Assembly: GCF_014196525.1 (NCBI RefSeq)
Contig: NZ_JACIDX010000002.1
Location: forward strand, 1-64,000
DNA length: 64,000 nucleotides
Reading direction: 5' to 3'
Source of the DNA: Novosphingobium sediminicola
GTDB lineage: Bacteria; Pseudomonadota; Alphaproteobacteria; Sphingomonadales; Sphingomonadaceae
The position numbers were made by a program, and so were the translations under genes. Under the pieces are notes generated by a model. That model worked only from the letters and a program-made list of their open reading frames with translations, did no database searches and was not told the DNA's origin. Below are positions 1 through 8,075 of the stretch, piece by piece. Position 1 is the stretch's first letter. Every line of letters begins with the position of its first letter.

Positions 1-132
1 CGGCCCCATGGCGCCCCAAGCGGGCTGGGCCGCAGCCGCACGCGCCGCGATTCCCGCCATCTCGCCCGCCTGCATCGCTACCGCAGACGAGGCTACATCG
101 CCCGTCATCGGGTTCAATCGTGTGAAGTTCAT
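1..132 (-). CDS. Aldehyde dehydrogenase, N-terminal fragment (cut by window start)
   Basis: The minus strand reads from an ATG at 132 without a stop to the window edge and gives 44 residues beginning MNFTRLNPMTGDVASS. The N-P-x-T-G-x-V-A-S opening followed by an alanine-rich stretch and PAWGAMGP is the usual N-terminus of NAD(P)-dependent aldehyde dehydrogenases of the vanillin/salicylaldehyde type. The catalytic Cys and Glu lie outside the window, so substrate and activity cannot be judged. The gene is divergent from the exported lactonase-like gene at 458. Confidence 0.6.
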   Translation of the reverse strand, partial: MNFTRLNPMTGDVASSAVAMQAGEMAGIAARAAAAQPAWGAMGP

Positions 133-457
133 GGATTTTCCTCTGTCTGGCGATGGCAGTCTGCGGGAGGAAACTGGCGGAATTCGCCACCCATGTCAAT
201 AAAAAGGAATAATGTTCTGTTTGACGGAATGCTTGGCGGTTGTAGGCCGATTGGAATTTACCTGGCCGCCAATCCGCTCAACAACATAGCTTACAATGCC
301 CATGGCGTGCTCTCACTCTGTTCCGCCGGCGCGCGATGTAAGCCAATCACCATGGCGCGGGTTCGGGGCTTTGCTGCGCGCGGCGCCTGTGGCATCCCGG
401 CCCTACGCCGATTTCCGCAGGGAAGCAGACGGTAAGATCAATTCGGGAAGAGAGAGA
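133..457. other. Intergenic region between divergent genes
   Basis: These 325 bases separate the aldehyde dehydrogenase start (132, minus) from the lactonase-like gene (458, plus) and should hold both promoters. The short plus-strand frames here lack family features and a plausible ribosome site, so I do not call them genes. A loose dyad, TTGGCGG at 233-239 and CCGCCAA at 266-272, could be a regulator site but is too far apart to be convincing. I see no RNA gene. Confidence 0.4.
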
Positions 458-1714
458 ATGACCATCCAACGCCGCGATTTTTCCAAAGGGCTGGCCGCCG
501 CCGCCGCTTTGGCTAGCGCGCCCGCCATCGCCGCCGTCCCGCGCCGCGCCCATGCGCTTTATACCGCGACGGGCAGCGTGATGGCATGGCGCAGCCTGAA
601 TACGGTCAGCGGCGTCAGCGGCGAGGTCGGCTCGATCACCCTGCCTTCGCCGATCCAGTATGCATGGCCGCATCCCGATGGCCGGTTTCTCTATGTGGCC
701 ACATCGGATGCGCCGGGCGGATCGGTCGGGGGCGGATCGATCCACCGGCTGGTTGCGCTGAAGATCGGGCATGGCGGGGCGCTTTCGCCCCATGGCGAAC
801 CGGCGGTGCTGAGCCAGCGCCCGGTGCATATGAGCGTGGACCCCAGCGGCCATTATGCGCTCTGTGCCTATAATGCGCCCGCTAATCTGTCGGTCCATAC
901 GATCCGTCCCGATGGCAGGCTGGGCGAGATGGTGGCGCAGGGTGAGAAGCTCGACCTTGGCATTTACGCACATCAGATCCGCATGATGCCTGGGGGCAAA
1001 TCGGTGCTGCTGGTGACGCGGGGCAACAATGCCTCGGTCACAAAGCCGGAAGATCCCGGCGCGCTCAAAATCTTCGATTTCGACCATGGCCATCTGCATA
1101 ATGCGCAAAGCATTGCCGTGGGGGGGCGGGGCGGTCTGGGCTATGGCCCGCGCCATGTCGATTTCCACCCGTATCTGCCCATCGCCTATGTCGCCATCGA
1201 GCGGCAGAACCAGTTGCATACCCATCGCATCCTCGGCGCGCATCTGGCCCCGGAGCCGGAACTGATCCTATCGACCACCGATCAACCGCCCCAAAATGCC
1301 AATGGCGCCGCAACCCTTGTGGGCGCGATCCATGTCCATCCGCACGGCCATGCGCTCTATGTCTCCAACCGCGCCAGTGCGACGGTCGAAGTCGATGGGC
1401 GCAAAGTCTTTGCGGGGGGCGACAATTCCATCGCGGTCTTTGCGCTCCATCCGCGCACCGGCCTGCCCAAGCTGGTGCAGCGGATCGACCCGCGCGGCTT
1501 TCATGTGCGCAGTTTCGCCATTTCGCCTGATGGACGGATGCTGGCGGCGGCCAGCATGGTCGATATGCCGCTGCGCGAAGGCGGCGTGACCCCGGCGGGT
1601 CTAAGCCTGTTTCGCATTCAACCTGATGGTACGCTTGCCTTCCTGCGCAAGATCGACACGCCGGTCGGCAAGGAAGCGCAATTGTGGACAGCAATCCTGC
1701 CTGTTCCGGCCTGA
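458..1714 (+). CDS. Tat-exported lactonase-family seven-bladed beta-propeller protein
   Basis: A 418-residue protein of the lactonase/6-phosphogluconolactonase-like propeller family (PF10282 type). Repeating blade motifs such as HPDGRFLYVA, DPSGHYALCAY, HPYLPIAYVAIE, HPHGHALYVSNR and SPDGRMLAAAS run through the chain. The start at 458 is preferred over the upstream in-frame start at 296 because it follows the purine-rich GGGAAGAGAGAGA and opens with a twin-arginine signal (QRRDFSKG, then an alanine-rich core ending near residue 26). The propeller is therefore probably folded before export and acts in the periplasm. Substrate is unknown; the family includes lactonases and non-enzymatic propellers. 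It lies 115 bp upstream of another exported hydrolase. Confidence 0.75.
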   Translation: MTIQRRDFSKGLAAAAALASAPAIAAVPRRAHALYTATGSVMAWRSLNTVSGVSGEVGSITLPSPIQYAWPHPDGRFLYVATSDAPGGSVGGGSIHRLVALKIGHGGALSPHGEPAVLSQRPVHMSVDPSGHYALCAYNAPANLSVHTIRPDGRLGEMVAQGEKLDLGIYAHQIRMMPGGKSVLLVTRGNNASVTKPEDPGALKIFDFDHGHLHNAQSIAVGGRGGLGYGPRHVDFHPYLPIAYVAIERQNQLHTHRILGAHLAPEPELILSTTDQPPQNANGAATLVGAIHVHPHGHALYVSNRASATVEVDGRKVFAGGDNSIAVFALHPRTGLPKLVQRIDPRGFHVRSFAISPDGRMLAAASMVDMPLREGGVTPAGLSLFRIQPDGTLAFLRKIDTPVGKEAQLWTAILPVPA

Positions 1715-1829
1715 CGGCAGCCCCAGAGCGGGATGGCCCAGGCCTGTTTGGTTTGGGTTTGCCCGAGCCTGTTACTCCCCGAGGACAAGACCGCAAAGGC
1801 CGCCTGTGCGGAGAGGGCAGGATATAGTG

Positions 1830-2735
1830 ATGAAAAGCAGAATGTTGAGGGCGGGTTTGATGGCGTTGGCCATGCCCGCTCTGGCTCAACAGCCGGGACC
1901 GCAACAGCGCGGCCCCCAGTCCTATGAACAGCAACAGCACAATCAGGCATGGGCCACCCGCAAGATCGCGCTTTCTCCCTTGCGCAAGGAATGGGTGACG
2001 ATCCGGCGCGGCAATCGCACCCTGCGCGCCATGATCACCTATCCGGCCAACGCGCGCAAAGGGCCTGTCGTGCTGGTGGGCCACGAAGTGTTCGGTCTGA
2101 CCGATTCCACGCTCAACACTGCGGTTGAGATTGCCGCGATGGGCTATGTCACCATCGCGCCTGATTATCTCTCGGCCTATGCCCCCGATGGCGGGGGCAC
2201 ATCCTCAATGGGTACGCAAGCTGGCGAGATCACTACCGCGCTGGACGATGCCGAGGTCGATGCCGACATCAATGCCTGGGCCGATTACGGGCTGAAACTG
2301 GGCCGGTCGAATGGCGCATTCGCGATTGTCGGCTTGTCATGGAGCGGCGGGGCCGCGTTTCGCTATGTGGCGGGGCCGCATGTGAACCCGGCGCTGAAGG
2401 GGGTTTTCGTGTTCTATGATGTCGGCCCGCCCACCACGCGTCAGGGTCAGTATCACAGCACGCCCGAACCCGGTACCTTTCCCGTCAAACATTTCGCGGT
2501 GCCCGTTTATGGCTTCTATCCGGATCAGGACACGCGCGTGATGAAGGCCTTGCCTGCCACCATCGAGGCGATGAGGCGGGCTGGGAACCGCTTTTATCCC
2601 GAAATCTATAAGGGCGCCGACCATGCCTATATGCGCGTGGGCGAGGACCCGGCCGATCCTAATCCGGCCAATATCGATGCCGTGCGCGCCAGCCTTGCGC
2701 GGCTGGGGCGCCTGCTGGACCAGCTCAGTATATAA
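1830..2735 (+). CDS. Exported dienelactone-hydrolase-family alpha/beta hydrolase
   Basis: A 301-residue protein with a short hydrophobic signal ending near ALAQQ, so probably periplasmic. It has the DLH-family HEVFG motif (residues 85-89), a nucleophile elbow GLSWSGG (168-174), an acidic YPDQDT segment and the C-terminal GADHAY that supplies the catalytic His. In classical dienelactone hydrolases the elbow holds Cys (G-x-C-x-G-G); here the equivalent position is Ser170, so a Ser-Asp-His triad is expected. The start follows GAGAGGGCAGG; a GTG one codon upstream is an alternative. It probably cleaves an ester or lactone, and pairing with the neighbouring lactonase-like protein is an inference. 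Confidence 0.75.
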   Translation: MKSRMLRAGLMALAMPALAQQPGPQQRGPQSYEQQQHNQAWATRKIALSPLRKEWVTIRRGNRTLRAMITYPANARKGPVVLVGHEVFGLTDSTLNTAVEIAAMGYVTIAPDYLSAYAPDGGGTSSMGTQAGEITTALDDAEVDADINAWADYGLKLGRSNGAFAIVGLSWSGGAAFRYVAGPHVNPALKGVFVFYDVGPPTTRQGQYHSTPEPGTFPVKHFAVPVYGFYPDQDTRVMKALPATIEAMRRAGNRFYPEIYKGADHAYMRVGEDPADPNPANIDAVRASLARLGRLLDQLSI

Positions 2736-2750
2736 AGGCGGTGCTGATCC

Positions 2751-3662
2751 CTATGCCTCCTGATCGCCGGCCCTGATGCTGGCGATCAGGTTGGCGCGCA
2801 GCCATTGATGCGCCGGGTCGCGGTGGCTGCGTTCATGCCATACGGCCAGTTTGGTAAAGCCCGGCACCGCCAGCGGCAATGGCCGCCGCACCAGCCCGGC
2901 CACCCCATCGAGCAGCCGGGTAGGCACGGTGGCCACCAGATCGGTGCGCGCCAAAACCTGTACCAGCACGAGAAAGCAACTGGCCGAAAAGCTGACGCGC
3001 CGTTCGCGCCCCATGGCGGTCAGCGCGCGGTCCACCACGCCGAGAAACGCCTCGCCGCGCAGCGAAACCAGCCCGTGATCGAGCGCGCAGAATTCGTCGA
3101 GCGTGAGGTCCCGCTCCGCCGCCGGATGGCCTTCGCGCAGGGCCAGCGAATAGGTTTCCTCATAGAGCCGGACGGCGTGAAGATCGGGCAGGGCGGCCTC
3201 TGGCGTGACCAGCGCCAGATCGACCTGCCCCTGCTCAAACCCGGCCATCAGCCGCGCATCATCTTGGGAGTGGATCGCGATCCGGATGCCCGGAGCCTCG
3301 CGCCGCAGCCCTTCCAGCCATGGCACGAGCACCGCCAGTTGCGCATAATCGGTGGCCGCGATGGAGAAGCTGGCCGTGCTGCTGGCCGGATCGAATTGCG
3401 GGCGCGTCAGCATGCATTCCACCTCGCTCATCATCCGCCGCAAAGGCTGCGCCAGCGCCAGCGCGCGCGGCGTGGGTACAATGCCATGGCTGGAGCGCAC
3501 GAACAGCGGATCGTCCAGCGCCACGCGCAGCCGCCCCAGCATCCCGCTGACCGCAGGCTGGGTCAGACTGAGCCGATGGGCCGCGCGGGTAACGCTGCGT
3601 TCGACGAGCAGGGCGTCGAAAGCCTTGAGAAGATTGAAGTCGAGCTGTCTGATATCATTCAT
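2751..3662 (-). CDS. LysR-family transcriptional regulator
   Basis: A 303-residue LysR-type regulator. The N-terminal winged helix-turn-helix is clear (residues about 8-67: LDFNLLKAFDALLVERSVTR, then QPAVSGMLGRLR and DDPLFVRS), followed by a substrate-binding domain of normal length with no truncation. It is divergent from the SRPBCC/Old Yellow Enzyme pair at 3756-5404 with about 93 bp between starts, the usual arrangement for a LysR regulator that controls the divergent operon in response to a metabolite of it. The inducer is unknown; the neighbours suggest an electrophilic or aromatic small molecule. Confidence 0.9.
   Translation of the reverse strand: MNDIRQLDFNLLKAFDALLVERSVTRAAHRLSLTQPAVSGMLGRLRVALDDPLFVRSSHGIVPTPRALALAQPLRRMMSEVECMLTRPQFDPASSTASFSIAATDYAQLAVLVPWLEGLRREAPGIRIAIHSQDDARLMAGFEQGQVDLALVTPEAALPDLHAVRLYEETYSLALREGHPAAERDLTLDEFCALDHGLVSLRGEAFLGVVDRALTAMGRERRVSFSASCFLVLVQVLARTDLVATVPTRLLDGVAGLVRRPLPLAVPGFTKLAVWHERSHRDPAHQWLRANLIASIRAGDQEA
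2759..2790 (+). terminator. Perfect 10-bp hairpin at a convergent gene junction
   Basis: CCTGATCGCC (2759-2768) pairs perfectly with GGCGATCAGG (2781-2790) across a 12-nt loop, just downstream of the hydrolase stop and inside the last codons of the convergent LysR gene. There is no clear T-tract, so termination rather than mRNA protection is uncertain. Confidence 0.4.
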
Positions 3663-3755
3663 GCTGATGGACCGTATTCCAAACCACGATTTGCCTTATA
3701 AAGGCCCAGCCCCCAGATGGCGAGCCTTGATCGAAGAACAAGGTTTGCCCCAAAA

Positions 3756-4277
3756 ATGCAGAATTTCATCCATTGGCCTGCGGGCTATGTTCCTGGATTT
3801 GCCGACAATTTCGCATCAAACGAACTCATCGTCGCCGGATTGACCGCCGCGCAGGTCTGGCCCTATTTGGCCAATACCAAGGCGTGGTCGACCTATTACG
3901 ACAATTGCGCCGACATCGCCTTTCACAACACCCCCGGCCCGGTGCTGAGCGAGGGCGCGCGCTTTTTCTTCACCACCTTCGGCTTCGGCGTTGAGGCTGA
4001 AGTCACCGAATATGTCGCCCCCGCTGATGGCGTGCCGGGCCGGGTGGCTTGGCATGGCTGGTGCGGCGAGGGCGAGGAACGCCTCGATGTTCACCATGCA
4101 TGGCTGATTGAGGATCTGGACCAAGGCCGCGTCCGCGTGTTGACGCAGGAAACCCAGAATGGCGCCCCGGCCAAGGCTTTGGCCGCCGCGCGCCCCGATC
4201 CGATGATCAATGGCCATCAGGACTGGCTGAAAGGCCTGATCGCCGCCGCCCAAGAAAATCGCAGCATTCCCGCATAA
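3756..4277 (+). CDS. SRPBCC (START-like) domain protein
   Basis: A 173-residue single-domain protein of the SRPBCC/polyketide-cyclase-like fold: an N-terminal strand, helix segment AAQVWPYLANTKAWSTYY, several central beta strands and a long C-terminal helix (DWLKGLIAAAQE). Such proteins bind hydrophobic ligands in a deep cavity; some are cyclases or hydrolases. No catalytic residues can be assigned. I chose the ATG at 3756 (MQNFIHWPAGY) because the fold begins there; an in-frame ATG at 3717 would add 13 residues without recognisable structure. Neither start has a strong ribosome site. It lies 11 bp before the Old Yellow Enzyme gene and is surely co-transcribed with it. Confidence 0.75.
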   Translation: MQNFIHWPAGYVPGFADNFASNELIVAGLTAAQVWPYLANTKAWSTYYDNCADIAFHNTPGPVLSEGARFFFTTFGFGVEAEVTEYVAPADGVPGRVAWHGWCGEGEERLDVHHAWLIEDLDQGRVRVLTQETQNGAPAKALAAARPDPMINGHQDWLKGLIAAAQENRSIPA

Positions 4278-4288
4278 GGAAGCCCACC

Positions 4289-5404
4289 ATGTCTGCCCTG
4301 TTTACCCCCTTTACCCTGAAGGATGTCGCTCTGCGCAACCGCATCGCGGTGCCGCCCATGTGCCAGTACAGCGCGACCGACGGTTTCGTGTCCGACTGGC
4401 ATCTGGCCCATTATACAGGCCTTGCGCGCGGCGGCGCGGGTCTGGTGATTGTCGAGGCCAGCGGCGTTTCGCCCGATGGCCGCATCAGCCCCGATTGCCT
4501 TGGCCTGTGGAGTGACGATCACATCGCGGGCCTCGCCCAGATCGCCACCGCAATCAAGGCTGCTGGCGCCGTGCCCGGCATCCAGATCGCCCATGCCGGT
4601 CGCAAGGCCAATGCCAACCGTCCGTGGGATGGCGACGACCATATCGCGCCCGAAGACCCGCGCTATTGGGAAACCATCTCGCCCTCGGCCATTGCCTTTG
4701 GCGGAGTGCTGCCGCGCGTGCCGCGTGAAATGACGCTGGCCGATATTGCCCGTGTTCAGGGCGATTTCGCCGCCGCTGCACGCCGTGCGCAGGCCGCCGG
4801 TTTTGAATGGCTCGAATTGCATTTCGCCCATGGCTATCTGGCGCAAAGCTTCTTCTCGCGCCACGCCAACCAGCGCACCGATGCCTATGGCGGCGATGCA
4901 ACCGGGCGGGGGCGCTTCATGCTCGAAACGCTGGCGGCGGTGCGCGCCGTATGGCCGGAGAACCTGCCGCTGACGGCGCGTTTCGGCGTGGTGGAATATG
5001 ATGGCCATGATGAGGAAACGCTGGCGCAAGCCATCGACCTGTCGGCCAAAATGCGCGATGGCGGGCTGGATTTTCTCAGCGTTTCCATGGGCTTTTCCAC
5101 CGTTGAGGCCAAGGTGCCATGGGGTCCGGCCTTCTTTGCCCCGGTGGTCGGGCGGGTGCGTTCGGCGTTGGCCATGCCGGTGGGTTCGGCGTGGTGCATT
5201 GATGCGCCGCAGGACGCCGAAAGGGCCGTGGCCAATGGTCAGATGGATGTGGTGATGATGGGCCGCGCGCTGCTGGCCAATCCGCATTATCCCTATGAAC
5301 TGGCCATTGCGTTGGGTGAGGAAAAGCCTGCTTCGCTGCTGCCCAATCCCTATGGCTATTGGCTGCAACGCTATCGCGGCGCGGGCAAGGGCGCGGCGCA
5401 GTAA
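4289..5404 (+). CDS. Old Yellow Enzyme family NADH:flavin oxidoreductase (YqjM-like)
   Basis: A 371-residue TIM-barrel flavoenzyme of the YqjM/xenobiotic-reductase class of Old Yellow Enzymes. The class-marking Cys is present at residue 25 (PPMCQYSA), followed by the QIAHAGRKA segment with substrate-binding His, the ELHFAHGYLAQSFFS motif, RTDAYGG and the FMN-phosphate region GRALLANPHYPYELA. Members reduce activated C=C bonds of enones, nitro compounds or nitrate esters with NAD(P)H. Two details differ from textbook members: HFAHGYL in place of HxAHGYL and no Pro after SFFS. It is the second gene of the LysR-controlled operon and is followed by a strong hairpin at 5411-5443. Confidence 0.9.
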   Translation: MSALFTPFTLKDVALRNRIAVPPMCQYSATDGFVSDWHLAHYTGLARGGAGLVIVEASGVSPDGRISPDCLGLWSDDHIAGLAQIATAIKAAGAVPGIQIAHAGRKANANRPWDGDDHIAPEDPRYWETISPSAIAFGGVLPRVPREMTLADIARVQGDFAAAARRAQAAGFEWLELHFAHGYLAQSFFSRHANQRTDAYGGDATGRGRFMLETLAAVRAVWPENLPLTARFGVVEYDGHDEETLAQAIDLSAKMRDGGLDFLSVSMGFSTVEAKVPWGPAFFAPVVGRVRSALAMPVGSAWCIDAPQDAERAVANGQMDVVMMGRALLANPHYPYELAIALGEEKPASLLPNPYGYWLQRYRGAGKGAAQ

Positions 5405-5410
5405 AAGTGA

Positions 5411-5443
5411 GGGCAGGCGGCCAGCCATCACGGCCGCCTGCCC
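5411..5443. terminator. Strong bidirectional hairpin between convergent genes
   Basis: GGGCAGGCGGCC (5411-5422) pairs over 12 bp with GGCCGCCTGCCC (5432-5443) around a 9-nt loop. It sits exactly between the stop of the Old Yellow Enzyme gene and the stop of the convergent GH3 gene, so it probably ends both transcripts. The T-run is weak (CTTAT). Confidence 0.75.
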
Positions 5444-5452
5444 CTTATCGCG

Positions 5453-7975
5453 TCAAGACGCGATAATTCCTGCCTTTTTCAGATCAGAAGGCGCCGAGGA
5501 AGCCCCGACCCAGACCGTGAAATCGCCCTTGGGGATCACCCAGTCATGGGCCTGTTCATCCCACACGCCTAGCGGATGGTGGCTGGCCTTGGGGTCGATG
5601 GCGATGGCGACCTGCTTGGTTTCGCCGGGCGCCAAAGCAATGCGCTGATAACCGATCATGCGGCGGGGCGGTTGCTTGGCGCCCACCTTGTCGGCGCTGG
5701 CGGGCAGGCCGACATAGACCTGAACCACCTGCGCGCCCTCACGCTTGCCGGTGTTGGTGACGCTGGCCGAGACCTGCCATGTGCCGCCCGTGCGGGTCAG
5801 TTCCGGCTTGCCCACGGCAAAGCTGGTATAGGACAGGCCGTGGCCGAAGGGGAAGGCGAGGCAGGCGTTCGCCCCGTTGCTGACCGGACAGGCGCCGCCG
5901 ATATTGGCATCATACCAGCGATAGCCGATCGCCAGTTGCTCGCTGTAGGTGACGGTTTGCAGCTTGCCATCGGCCGACATCGTGCCAGGGAATTGCGTGG
6001 CGTTCACATGGTCGAGGAAGCCCTTGCCGGTGAAGGGCAGGCTGACCGGCAATTTGCCCGAGGGGTTGATCCGCCCGAACAGGACGTCGGCCACGATATT
6101 GCCATCCTCCTGTCCCGGAAACCACGCCTCGACAATCGCAGGCCCCTTGGCGCCCACCAGCGAGGCGGGCAGGGCCACGCCTGCATTGTCCTTGAGCACC
6201 AGCACCGATTTGGCCGCAACCTTGGGATTGGCGATCAGCGCTTCGATCATCGCCACGGTGCCGCTGTTTTTGGCGCGATTGTCGCCGTCGCTGGTGGCGA
6301 TCTTGTTTGATCGGCCCGCATACCAGTCAAGGCTGCTGCCCGCCGCTGCCGAGGCGGCAAGCTGGTGGCCCGTCTGGTCGGTGAAGGTCGCGCGGTCGGC
6401 GCCTTCCTCCGAAATCGTGCCCGCCATCATCACAACCGCATCGGCAGCGGCGGCTTCGGCCTGAACCTGCGCGAAAGTGGCGCTCTGGCCGTCGATGGTG
6501 GCCGATGTGTTGGCATCATCGACAAGGATCAGCCGGACCGACGCCCCCGCATTGCCCAGATCGGCCAGCGCCGCGCGCAGGCCCGCCAGCGGGGTGACGG
6601 TGTAATTGGGCACAACGTCGGAGCTGCCGCCGCCCGCGCCCATCGGTTCGCCCACCACGCCGCCGCCCGCCACGGCCTGCTGGGCATAGACCTGGCTGGC
6701 CTTGCCGATCAGCACCAGTTTGCGCAGATCCTTGCGCAGCGGCAAAGCGCCATTGTTTTGCAGCAAGACCGTGGCGCGCCCGCCGATCTCCCGGGCCTTT
6801 TTGCCCCCGACGGCAAAGTCAATCGGGCGGCGCTCCAGCTTGCGATCGAAAATGCCCAGCTTGAAGGTCTGCGTATAGCGCCGCTCCAGCGCCTCATCGA
6901 TGCGCGCCTGCGTCAATTCGCCGCTGTCCAGCGCCGCGCGGATCTTGGCGGGCGCCCAATGCAGGGGAAGAGGCATTTCATGATCGGCGCCGTTGAGCAG
7001 CGTGGCGACCGTGCTCTTCATCGCGAAAAAGTCGGATTGGACATAGCCGGTGAAGCCCCAATCCTTGCGCAGCACGTCATTGAGCATCGTGCGATTTTCG
7101 CAGGAGGACTGGCCATTGACGTAATTATAGGCGCACATCACCGCCGCGACCTTGCCGTCTTTAACCGCCATTTCGAAGGGCAGCAGGTAAAGCTCACGCA
7201 GGGTCTGTCTGTCCACTGTCTCCTGAATGGTCTGACGATTGGTTTCCTGCTCATTGGCCGCATAATGTTTGACCATGGCGATCAGCCCGCGCGACTGGAT
7301 CGCCTTGGTTTCGGCCACGGCCATCGAACCGCTCAGATAGGGGTCCTCGCCGAAATATTCCATGTTGCGGCCAAGGATCGGCAGACGGGCAAGATTGACG
7401 CCGGGCGCCTCAAACACATGCAGCCCCAGATCGAGCATTTCCGTGGCGATCACCTCGCCATACATGCCCGCCACCGCCGGATCGAACGAGGCCGCCGCGC
7501 CGATGGCCGAAGGCAAAGCGGTCGCCTTGGCCGAGCTGGGATGCGTATAGGCGGCGGAAATATCACCGAAACCGGGCATATGCAGTTGCGTCTTGCCCGC
7601 ATCGGGCGAAACGCAATCGTTCTGGCCCAGACCCACCGGGCCATTGGTCACGCGAAAGGTGGGGATGTCCAGCGCGGCGATGCCGGTGACATGGCGACCG
7701 CCAAGGCAAGCGGGCAGGTCAGGCAGAATTTCGGGCTTGGCCCCGGTTAGTTGCTGCAGCTTCTGGTCCAGCGTCATGGCCGAAATCAGCAGTTTCGCAC
7801 GCCGCTTGGCCACCGCCTCGCGCGCGGTGTCATCGGGGGCGCTCTGCTGTTCGGCAATGATGGTTGCCGTCATCCAGGGGTTTGCGGTCTGCGCCTGCGC
7901 CGATTGCGCCCCCGCCGTTGCGATCACCATAATCGCCGCGCCATAGGCCCATCGGCTGTTCCATTTCCGTGCCAT
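5453..7975 (-). CDS. Glycoside hydrolase family 3 beta-glucosidase-like enzyme
   Basis: An 840-residue exported GH3 enzyme with a signal peptide ending near AQSAQAQ (about residue 29). The N-terminal barrel carries NGPVGLG, APGVNLARLPILGRNMEYFGEDPYLSG and KHYAANEQETNR (Lys236-His237). The nucleophile motif is GYVQSDFFAM with Asp315; most family members have SDW(G/W) here, so Phe replaces the usual Trp. An alpha/beta sandwich domain and a C-terminal fibronectin-III-like domain (about 730-830) follow, as in beta-glucosidases such as BglX. It should release beta-linked sugars from oligosaccharides in the periplasm. It follows the GH92 gene by 100 bp in the same direction as the TBDT, probably in the same glycan locus. 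Confidence 0.9.
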   Translation of the reverse strand: MARKWNSRWAYGAAIMVIATAGAQSAQAQTANPWMTATIIAEQQSAPDDTAREAVAKRRAKLLISAMTLDQKLQQLTGAKPEILPDLPACLGGRHVTGIAALDIPTFRVTNGPVGLGQNDCVSPDAGKTQLHMPGFGDISAAYTHPSSAKATALPSAIGAAASFDPAVAGMYGEVIATEMLDLGLHVFEAPGVNLARLPILGRNMEYFGEDPYLSGSMAVAETKAIQSRGLIAMVKHYAANEQETNRQTIQETVDRQTLRELYLLPFEMAVKDGKVAAVMCAYNYVNGQSSCENRTMLNDVLRKDWGFTGYVQSDFFAMKSTVATLLNGADHEMPLPLHWAPAKIRAALDSGELTQARIDEALERRYTQTFKLGIFDRKLERRPIDFAVGGKKAREIGGRATVLLQNNGALPLRKDLRKLVLIGKASQVYAQQAVAGGGVVGEPMGAGGGSSDVVPNYTVTPLAGLRAALADLGNAGASVRLILVDDANTSATIDGQSATFAQVQAEAAAADAVVMMAGTISEEGADRATFTDQTGHQLAASAAAGSSLDWYAGRSNKIATSDGDNRAKNSGTVAMIEALIANPKVAAKSVLVLKDNAGVALPASLVGAKGPAIVEAWFPGQEDGNIVADVLFGRINPSGKLPVSLPFTGKGFLDHVNATQFPGTMSADGKLQTVTYSEQLAIGYRWYDANIGGACPVSNGANACLAFPFGHGLSYTSFAVGKPELTRTGGTWQVSASVTNTGKREGAQVVQVYVGLPASADKVGAKQPPRRMIGYQRIALAPGETKQVAIAIDPKASHHPLGVWDEQAHDWVIPKGDFTVWVGASSAPSDLKKAGIIAS

Positions 7976-8075
7976 GCCTGTCCACTCCCACTATGTTTTC
8001 TCTGTTGGGTGGAATCATTGGTAGGGCCAATTCTTACAAAAAGCCAGATCAATAATGAAAATTGGCTAAGGCATT

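Noticed and set aside
4217..5431. Long antisense frames over the Old Yellow Enzyme and other genes
   Set aside because: They are shadows caused by high GC in codon position 3; the translated products are rich in Arg and His and lack domain motifs.
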